The notes under the pieces are model-generated. The model was not told where the DNA came from. It did not search any database and saw nothing but the letters and a program-made list of their open reading frames with translations. Shown one piece after another: positions 36,778-47,200 of a DNA stretch of 64,000 bases. Source of the stretch: Sphaerolaimus hirsutus (lineage: Eukaryota; Nematoda; Chromadorea; Monhysterida; Sphaerolaimidae); assembly GCA_964036195.1 (NCBI GenBank), contig OZ038452.1:17850704-17914703 (forward strand), in the 5' to 3' direction. The position numbers and the translations under genes were made by a program. Within the stretch, counting starts at the first letter, position 1. Each line of letters opens with the position of its first letter.

Positions 36778-38377
36778 AATAGAAAAATGTACAAAAAAAA
36801 TTATAGTTTCGTTTCACTTGTTATGAATGTGCTTCACTCACTCAACAATCTTCACTCTTTTGCGTCTAGTGTACTTTACTTTATGTGGAATTCATCTTAT
36901 AAAAAATTTGATTGCCCGATTAAACAGTTTTATATTCGGTTTTGGCAACAATGTTGAAGCACAATTATTCCGCTGTTAAAAACTACGATACATGTAAAAA
37001 ATGGCTAAAGCCAACAAAAAGTGGACACTGAAGCCACCAATCGCTTATATGCACAAAAAACACTCCTTTACAGTTTCACATTGAGGTTGAGCACTGATAA
37101 CAAGTGGGTAAATCGGGGCAGGCCTGATACGCACATCTGCCCGTTACGCACATTTGCCAGTTTTTGTCACTTGGCACTTTTTCAAATGATTTTAAGATAT
37201 GAGTAAAGTGAAAAAAAGTTGCGCAATGACATTAGTGAACTTTTTTCACTTCACTCATATCTGAAAATCACTTGAAAATGTGTCAGGTGAAAAAAACAGT
37301 GGAAAATAGCCAGTGTTGAAAAATCACTCGACCAGGTTCAGCTGATCACATTTTGTCAAACTGAGGGAGAGGGGAAAAATTTGAACAACTTTCTCACGGC
37401 AGTGAAGTGAGTTCTGTCAAATTGCTGAACCCTTCAAGCATACTAAAAAGTCATGCTTCTATGAATGATAAAGTTGGCTTTAAGCATTTTATACACGATA
37501 TACTTGGGGGGAGGGCACAGGCCCACAAAAAATAATCATTTTGTTGTCTGATCATATTATTGGTTGGTAACCCCCCCCCCCCATCATTGGATACCCGTGC
37601 CTGGCAAACAAAAACAAACAATCAGCAACAAACCCCTCGTCAACAAGGAACCCAGCCGATCAAAAATCTGAGAAAAACAACTTCCTAGAGGACTTCTTCG
37701 GTGATTTTGGGTTACTTCGTGACCAACATGATTGTCATTACCAATTAAAGCCAATTCGGCGCCTCGACATTTGAGAAGACACGTCAAGAAGAACTACAAG
37801 TCACATGCCAAGTTCAAGTATCAACCGAAAATCATCTCACAGTTCACTGCAGCTAGACCAATTCGCTTCCATTCGCTGACAGATCAATGTTTACTCCATG
37901 TAGAACGTTTTATCTTTCATTTTTATCAAGTTAGAACCATCCCTAATCTTGCCGGCTTGAGAAAACTAAACTATGTCTAATGGGTATGTTTTCAACATAA
38001 AATTTAATGACGCTAGAAAACATTTTCGTCGCGTAAATTTTCATAATAGGAGAAAACATGTATACTCCAATTACTTTACACCCTGCACGCGTGGTTTCCG
38101 CTGGAAGTGTGCCAACGATGGTTAGCGCGTGCGAGTTTCATAAAAATATGACAAAATTGATTGTTGTTATTATGTTATTCATTAACATATTCACATCGAT
38201 GAATTTTTTCATCTTTTTACGGAAATCGCATGACTTAACAATCATTGGCTCGCTTCCAACACGAGACATAAATCAGTGCGACGGCAGAGTATCATGTACG
38301 CCGAGTATAGGATCGGTGCGTCAAGCGCTTGGGGTTTTACACCACACGCAAATGGAGAAAGATAGAACTTTATCTGG
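36778..38377. other. No gene recognised
   Basis: Short frames only; poly-C run at 37,571-37,581. Around 37,150-37,340 there are AAGTGA/TCACTT words that may be decayed inverted repeats. Confidence 0.4.
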
Positions 38378-39555
38378 GTAGCTAGTAGTGATGGAATAGC
38401 GCCATGGCGCTGGCGCTGGCGCCCTTTCATGGCGCCAAATGGTGCCAGCGCCATGGCGCCCTTTTCCGTGGCGCCCTTGGCGATTGATGCTATTTTCGCT
38501 GGCGCTAATTTGGCGCCTGGGGCCATTGTTTTGGGTGGCGCCAGAAATAGCGCAAGATGATGGGGAGATGATATTTTTCCTACTCAAGTGGAAAAATCTG
38601 CTCAATGACATCATTTATGTGGTACTTAACACATTTACTATTGTAATTTTTGCTAGCTTTGAAAGTTTGGGTTCATGTTTTTCATACTACACAAACTAGC
38701 AATTTTCAAATATGCTCTGCAATTGAAAAAATGTCAACACCTAAACTACAATAATTTGTTCCCAAACAGCATTGATTACTTATTTAAAATGTAAATATTT
38801 AATCTATTTGAGTGGCTATGCCTTCAGAAGGTAGGGTCTTTGTGAAAAGTTTAGTTGTTTGAAAATCCAAGTAAGTAACATAGTTGGTAATTGATCATGT
38901 ATTTATACCGTATTTACTCGAATAATTCCCCCGGGGAATTATTTTTTCGTCATACATTTTTGAGGGGGGAACTATTCGAGGGGGGAATTATTCAAGTGGG
39001 GGATTATTATTTCATCACAATTTTCAAGCACGTTTCTATCACACTACATACACATGTATGTCCTGTTTCCATTGATAGTGCACATTCCATTGCATCTTTG
39101 CACCCGAATGTGCTGTATTTCCATTCGATGAATCAAACCAGACACAGCTCTTTTGTATGGTTTGGCTTCATCGATTGTTTTTTTTTGTTAGAAGCATGTG
39201 CATTATCTACCGTCCGTCATTGCTGGGGGGATTATTTAAGTGGGGGAATCATTTTTTCCTTACCTGTCTAACAGGGGGAATTATTCGAGGGGGGGAATTA
39301 TTCAAGTGGGGGGGATTATTCGAGTAAATACGGTATCTTGCAAAACACAGCTTAGGCACAACCTTAAATTGTGACACAACCTTTCGCCCGGCGCAATTTT
39401 CTCTGGCGCTCTTTGGCGCCATTTTTTCAGATGGTGCCATGGCGCCATTTTTTCAGGCGCCCTTTGGCGTCCGGCGCCAATTTTTTGAATGGCGCCGTAG
39501 CGCCATTGGCGCCTGGCGCAATTTTATCTGGCGCTTTTCCATCACTAGTAGCTAG
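38378..39555. mobile_element. hAT-type element with GGCGCC arrays, copy 3, with nested MITE
   Basis: TAGTGATGG at 38,386 and CCATCACTA ending at 39,547, flanked by 8 bp GTAGCTAG (38,378-38,385 and 39,548-39,555). The arrays are more degenerate than in copies 1 and 2. An ACCGTATTT foldback (38,906-39,335) is inserted in the middle. Confidence 0.85.
38906..39335. mobile_element. ACCGTATTT-family foldback MITE nested in hAT copy 3
   Basis: TACCGTATTTACTCGAATAA at the left and ATTCGAGTAAATACGGTA at the right, a clean inverted pair with C-rich and G-rich subterminal arms. Confidence 0.75.
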
Positions 39556-40645
39556 TTGGAATAAAATGTTTTAGTCAGTTCATCGACTACATGGCACATG
39601 CTGCAGAAGGAACATAAAATATTTATACGGTATTACCTCCAATCATTCGTATTTATAATTATTTCGTCACTATTTTTTTATTAAAATGATTTTTGTTTGC
39701 CAGTGGCGAGCTCTTTCTTACCACCCAGTCACCTATTTATAATCTGCACCTACAATAAAGGTGTACCTCTTGCTCTTATTAGGGGGATGCACACTATTGT
39801 TTTCGCCACTATTGTTTTCCCCAAACATCCAGCCAGCATTGAAAAACAACTCAATTCATTTTATCAAGCCGGAATGTAACAAAATAGTGAACCGGGCCAC
39901 TGACACCGAGTTGCCTGGGGGCCATTTGGCCATTTTTAGCACTGCCATTGTCAGCCATTTTTATACGTCTTATTGGAGGTTTGGAGGTATACTTAGTTAT
40001 TATGTCATCATATTCATAAAAGCTGAAACTGAACCTCTTATTAGATGGTACCTAATTATTGGAGTGCATGCCTGCTATTGGAGGTAATGCAGTAATCAAT
40101 ATAGTTAACGAGACTTCGACCGCTACGGTACCAGCGATTTTGACAGAAGTTAAAAGTGTGCCAAGTGCAAAAGACATTACCATCACATACGCGGATGACT
40201 GACGGCATCACGCTGCGCTGCATACCATATTTCTTCGAATTAAACCCCCCTCGAATAAACCCTCGTCTCGAAATGCACCCAAATAACGTCACGACAAATG
40301 TCAAACAACCAGTAAACAATAATAGAAGATTTGAAACTTTTACGTGACTTTTGACGCTTTGCACGACATTTGACATTTTACAGCTTGAACATTTAAACGT
40401 TTTTGCAACTCTTGTACAACCCAATATTTCCTTATGAGATCATTCCTAAATGAGCAATGGAGATAGAAAAATTACACTCAATTAAATATCACGCATGTTT
40501 TTGATATTTTAAATGAATACCCATCATCACCAGTACACTTTGCTCCATGCAATTGAAAGCCAGTTCACATAGGTAGGTATATGCGGCGGACATCACAGTT
40601 AGTATGAAAACCTACCATAACCCATCTGAATAATGAACAAAAAAT
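39556..40645. other. No gene; scattered MITE fragments
   Basis: A fragment of the introner arm (TTTTACGTGACTTTTGACGC through TTTGACATTTTACAG) lies at about 40,337-40,382. A fragment with TACCATAACCCATCTGAATA at about 40,590-40,635 matches the end of the palindromic MITE at 21,850. Confidence 0.45.
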
Positions 40646-41008
40646 TACCGTATATCCTCGAATAAGACCCCCTTGAATAACTCCCCCTCAAAACCTCCGA
40701 CGAAATAATAACGCCCCCCCTCTTTGAATAACTCCCCCCTCTGGGTGAAAAATATGCTACAAAATTGATCGATGAAAATAAAAAAGAATGTCAACGTATG
40801 GCAGCGACAGCAGATACATAACAGCGTTCACAGTGTATACACACCTTTTAGTTGTTGTAGAACTGTTAAATACCTGGATTACATGAGTTGACAGAATGCA
40901 TTCATACAATGAACCAAGTCCAAGTTTTCTGAGAAAAAAATAACTCCCCCCTCAAAAACGCTGACGAAAAAATAACTCCCCTGGGGACTTATTCGAGGAT
41001 ATACGGTA
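40646..41008. mobile_element. ACCGTATTT-family foldback MITE upstream of gene 2
   Basis: TACCGTATATCCTCGAATAA and TTATTCGAGGATATACGGTA form terminal inverted repeats; AACTCCCCCCT words lie in both arms. Confidence 0.75.
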
Positions 41009-41238
41009 GGTATAAAAATATACAGTTTCTTCATCATAATATTTCGTTTTTAATATGGAATAATAAATTACGAAATTTATCACAAGTTTTTATTCATAAA
41101 ATTTTGGCAGCTTTCCATACCAAGTGAGCTGTTTGACGAGTATTTATATATTCATGCATAGGAGCACGATCCCATTTCTAACTCTGGCTTTGGGCGTGGC
41201 GGGCGCACTGACAACATTCGCACTTGTCAAGACGAATA

Positions 41239-44200
41239 ATGGATCGCCGTTCGTGGCTGCACTCCGACATCGGCCGGTGCAGTATGTGCCCGCCGGAGAT
41301 GGTGCTGGCGGGCATGTGCGACAACAACCCGGCGCTGCACGGCGCCGCCAGTGAGGACAACCAGCCGCGCGTGTTCGTCGTCGACTATCTAGTGCTCACC
41401 GTGTACTTCATGGCTGTGCTGATCGTCGGCTTATGGGTCAGTTTAATGCCTAATATTTTTCTAGCTCCACCTTTTTTGGTGCTAGGGTGAGACCCACATT
41501 GGTTTGGTACCCACATTCGCACTTGATCTACTCGGCGGACCGCAAAATATGTGCAGAATCCTACCATAATTTGATGAATAAAATCTTGTGATAAATATTG
41601 TGAATTATTACTTCACAGTAAAAAAGAAATATTGTAATGAACAAAACTCTAATTTTTGGTTCATTTTTCAAATGGGTTATGGTAGGTTTCCATACCAAGT
41701 GTGATGTCCACCGAGTATATTATTTTTTATCGAATAATGACTTATCAGGAGCTGAATTGTATACCATAGTGGGACTTAAGAATAATGGGTAATGAAAGTT
41801 GGTAATGAGATATGTGAAAGTGTATAAATACGCAGTCGTCCTACAAGCCGGGCACGAACGTGGGCTCGGCTCACGGTTTCTTTCTGGCCGGCCGCGACAT
41901 GCACTGGTCGCTCGTGGGCGCCAGTTTGTTCGCTTCGAACGTCGGCAGTGGGCACTTTCTTGGATTGCCCGGATCAGCTGCAGCTGGCGGAATCGCCGTC
42001 ACCGGCTTTGAGATTAATGTGCGTACGTTTTTATCGATGCAAGTCGTAAAGTTAGCCAAAGTTTTTTTTTCCGGACGGCGCAATTCATAAATACTACAGC
42101 ACCTAAATCCTCGAATATCTCATGTCCTCCTTGAACAACTCATGTTGTCCAAGTGAGCAAATTTTACTCGCCGACTTGAATAACCCCCTCGAGTGGTGAA
42201 GCGATGGAATGGCACCACGGCGCTGGCGCTATTTGATTGAGGCCAGGTGGCAATCCCAAGTCCTGTAAAGTGTAAAGTACAGTGTCAAATGTAAAGTCAA
42301 ATGTAAAGTAAAGTGTCAAATGTAAAGTAAAATTCAAAGTCAAATGTCAATTGTCATGCAAAGTGTCAAATGTAAAGTAGTGTGTATCCAAATCTTATCT
42401 TTTTGTATCCAGATTTTATCTGGATCTTATCTATCTATCTTATTTTTCGACATAAGATTTGGATACAAAAAATAAGATTTGGATACACGATTGACACTTT
42501 ACTTTACATTTGACATTTTGCATGGCAATTGACATTTCACTTTGCATTTGACTTTACATTTGACACTTTACTTTAGACTTTACAGGGCTTGGGACCGCCC
42601 CGGCCCCAGCACAGCATTTACATGCATTTTCACAAATGTACCCCCTTCCACCATATAATAATTATTGTTATTGATTGATTTATTGATGGGAACAGAAAAG
42701 GACAACACAATGATATCGGACCCATAGTTGTTAAAACGTATTTACGTTTACTCGATAAATACGTATACTCGCGTACTGCGTAAATACGTTTACGTTTCCT
42801 CCCGAAAAAAATACCGGTATGCACATACTCGCGTACTTTTTGAAAGTACGCGAGTACAGAAAACGTATTTTAAGGGGACAGAAAATGTCATTTTGTCAGA
42901 CAGGAAGTGACATTTTCAAAAAAGGACATTTTTCGGAAGGGGATAGAACATTTTCAAAAAAATACTTATCAGGAGAGGAAAACACATCTTTGTTGTTTTT
43001 ATAGTAATTTAATTTAATTTAGTGTCAGAACGGATTTACGCACAAGCAAATTCAGTTTATTCACTCATACGCTATGGACAGCCAATTTACGGTGAAGTCC
43101 TTCCGCACAAAAATATCATAAATATGCATTTCACGACGAAATTATTGCAAACAGAATTTACCAAATATGAGCGATTATTACCAATCATATAAATGCGTGA
43201 CCATGCAAATCAGAATGTCATTTTATGCATGTCCAATTTCAATTACCAAATATCAGCCATCAGATTGTGGTGTGTGAAGCATACTCCTCTCCATGATCTG
43301 TGGGGATATTGCGCATGTAAAAATAGCAGAACGTTTATACCTACCATAAGAGGTAATCATTTCGTTTCGTCTCATTAATTTGTGAGTGAGAATCTTATGG
43401 ATATTTACGGATATAAATTTCGAGTAGGTTTACACAACATTCAGTAGAGTTCAGTTTCCACAAAAATACCATGGCACAGTTTTTTGACCAGGCACATACC
43501 AATTGTATTTATGTTCAAATGAACGGACTTGAACAGGAATTTCTTTACATAGGGTTCATTCATGAAAATGCTCTTCAATTTCATATCGATTCGGTTCATG
43601 ATCAATACATAGTGCCGGAATTTGTACAGCGGAATAGAAATAGAAAAACACACACAAATTTTTATGTAATTTTGGGAGTAAAATACTCACTTTTATGTTT
43701 TCTGTGAAAAAAATACCCATTTTTACGTTTTCCCTGGAAAAAATATTCATTTTTACGTTTTCTCTGGAAAAAAGTATTTTACTCACCTTTTACGCAGTGT
43801 AAAAGTAAAAATACAATACTTTACGTTTTCTGTACTCAGGTGAGAGTAAAATAAAAATACTTTACGTTTACGTTTACTCTTAGAAAAGTTCAGTACTTTG
43901 AACAACTCTGATCGGCTCGCAGGCGGTGTTCATTCTCATTCTGCTGGGCTGGCTGTTCGTACCCGTGTATTACTCGTCGGGCGTGTTCACCATGCCCGAG
44001 TACCTGAAAAAGCGGCTCGGCGGCCGCAGGATACACATTTACGTGTCCCTCTTGACATTAATCCTCTACATCACAACCAAGATTTCGGTAGATTTGTTTG
44101 CCGGGGCTGTTTTTTTGGAGCAAGCGTTTCAATTGCCGCTGTATCCTTCAATCGGCATTCTTCTGTTCATCGCGATGGTATTCACGGTGACCGGTGCGCG

Positions 44201-47200
44201 TTTAATATTCATAGACATTTTCATAGTTGAAAATGTGACTTCCCCCTTACCTACACGAGTATTTACACTTAAGGGGGGCTGACGGCGGTGATATGGACAG
44301 ACGCAGTGCAGGTGGCGCTCCCAGACCCTGTAAAATGTCATGCAAAATGTTTAAAGTCATGTAAAATGTCCTGCAAAATGGCAAACGTACGTTTTCCATT
44401 CTGCAGGGCATTTTCCATGACGTTTGACACATTGCATAACATTTGACATTTTACAGGGTCTAGGAGTGCACCCAGGTAATGTTGGTGCTCGTCGGGTGCG
44501 GTCTGATGGCAGTACTAAGTAAGTGAACAAATTAAATTTCGAGCAGAGTACTTTTTATTTAAAAGAGACACGCTGCAACTGTGAAACGTGCGCAGGCTTT
44601 GTTGAAATAGGGGGCTACGAGGGGTTGATTTCTGGTGCCTCTCCCAGACCCTGTACAATGCCCTGTAAAATGTCAAATGTCATGCAAAGTGTCAAAAGTC
44701 ATGTAAAATTCCCGGTAAAATGGCAAACGTACGTTTACATAACTTTTAACACTTTGCATGACATTTGACATTTTACAGAGCATTTTACAGGGTCTGGGAC
44801 TGCCCTCTGGCTACAACGAGTCCATTGCGGAGCTACCTTTGCACAACGTGTCACAGAAATGCATAGACAATGCGAGGCCGCGGGCAGATGCGTACAGCAT
44901 GCTCAGATCCGTCGACGCGGACTTACCTTGGAAGTAGAGCATCAAATTCGCCTTGCATTTTTTGGGGTGTAGCACTAAATTTTGGAGCTCCTTCAAGTAG
45001 GGATGGCCAATGTCTTCTTTTTCAATGTCTTTTTTTAAAGACAGAGAGACATCAAAACCGTCTTATAAAAAAAACATCAGCCAAAATTTTTAGTGCTTAT
45101 GCACTATGTATTTTGCAATTTTTGCGCACAAGCGCGCAATTTCACATGCACATTACCATTGGCGGTTGTTTTCATTGGTCTTTGAAGCATTTTTAGTGAA
45201 AAATCTTCCATTTGTTCATGCTATTGCATGACAATAAGCTGTGATATGTTTGTGTAGTATATAATATCCAGCCAATGTGCTCCCACATACTTCTACAGTG
45301 AAACATCACTCACACTGTACATATTAGCCTTCTCTTACAACCTTATTTAAGCATTATTCCATGCCAAATTTAACTTGAGTCGCAAACATTCGACAAAAAG
45401 CGATATGCAAATGAGTCGACATAAAAATGGATATTTTTGACAGAAATCACCACTTATGATCACAGAAATCACCACTTAGTTAGGTAATTGGGCGGGCCTA
45501 CTAAACTTTGCCTGAACTATCCACGCTAAAATTCTCCAAAATTGAATGAACCTAAGCTCAAAAAATGCCAGTTGTTGTATTTGATGCTCTGCGACGGCCG
45601 GGCATGACATTCGGGCTCACTGTTAGCGCAGTGTGGTACTGGTGCACTGACCAACTGCTTGTGCAGCGGGTTTTATCAGCGCGCAGTTTTGCCCACGCCA
45701 AAGGGGGTTGTATCTTTGCTGGCTTTCTGAAGCTAACCCCTATGTGGCTGTTCATTTTTCCTGGCATGATAGCCAGGGTCTTGTACAAAGGTAGACAGCA
45801 TATATATTTATTTGATTGTGCTTAGCATTCAAAAATGAATGATTTTGAGAATATTTGATTAAATATTATCTCATAAAAGCTCCCCCCCCCAAAATATTCC
45901 TTAGTAAACCTCTGCAACATTTTTAGGAAGAAATGACATCACTGAGAAAATTTTTAAGGATCAAGAATCTCAACAAATATAATGCATGGTCAATGGTGCT
46001 CCATCTAAGCAGAGGCATTCTGGAGAAATTGTAGTCACAAAGTGCAATATACCTATCTCGCAGGGGTCTCCTTGATTTTGACCCTCCAGAGGGTTGGATA
46101 GATAGCTGGATAAAATTGGGGTGGGGGGGGGTTGCGGGGGTTCGATATATAGGCGTTTCAGGGTGTAGAAGGAAGAAAAGGGAGAAAAATCGCTAAAAGT
46201 AGGTGAAAATGGCTAAAAATGGGTATACAAGCACATATAGTACTAAAAAAGCTGAAAAAGGCAGTTACACACATGAACTAGTGATTTTGGAGATGAAAAT
46301 CTATAAAAAGGTATGAAAAATAGCGATTTTGAGTGAAAATTGGGGTATAGTTTCTCAAAAATCGCTCCAGATAGGTAGATAACTGAGTGATTTTTTTTTT
46401 TGGGGGGGGGGGTTAGGGGGAGTTAGGCCAAAATTTTGCCTCCAGGATAGATAGATGGCTGAGCGGCCTCTGGGATAGTTAGTGTGGTATTTTAATATTG
46501 TAGTAATTCAATCAAATACTACAATAGGATCTCCCTGCTATCTGGTAAATAAATATAAGTGACTTTTTTCAGAGATTTTTTTTTCAAAAGGCATATATGA
46601 ATATCTAAATGCTTCAGAATTCGGAAAAAAAAATGTATAGGTATAAATCTTGCACCTAGGTATATATTTATATTTATTGAGATTTTCGAAAACATAAATA
46701 ACGACTGATTTTTTGAATGCTAAATTGTGTTTGAAACCATACCAAATCACAATGAATGTACAGATTGCTTGGTTTGTTATGGGCACCGTGATTGTATTGA
46801 CAAGTGCGGGAGCGCCAGTGGCTGCACTAATTATGCCTACCCGCTTCTGGTGCCAGTTCCGCCAAATGAGAAGTGAGAAGTGAAATGGCAAAGGCGAAGT
46901 AAAAGCGTAAAGGCGAAGTGAAACGGCGAGTGAATTGGCAAATGAAATGGCAAAAGCGAAAAGAAATTACGTTTTATTTTTATTTTGTTACTTCGTTTTT
47001 GCCAATTCACTTGCCGTTTCACTTCACCTTTGCGCCTTTACTTCGCCGTTGCCATTTCACTTCTCATTTTGCGGAACTGGCCCCTGGCTATGAACCTCAT
47101 GCCAAAAGGTATTTTGAAGCCTGTTTGCGGCGATTTGGTACAAATACAAGTAATGCTGCAAGTTTGTGGCATAATGCGTTACAGGTTTAGTGGGCGCGAT

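Noticed and set aside
44934..45599. Ordinary GT-AG intron between LPW and GMTF
   Set aside because: GT at 44,934 leaves phase 2. The AGs ending at 45,556 and 45,571 give the wrong phase, and the one ending at 45,479 runs at once into a stop.
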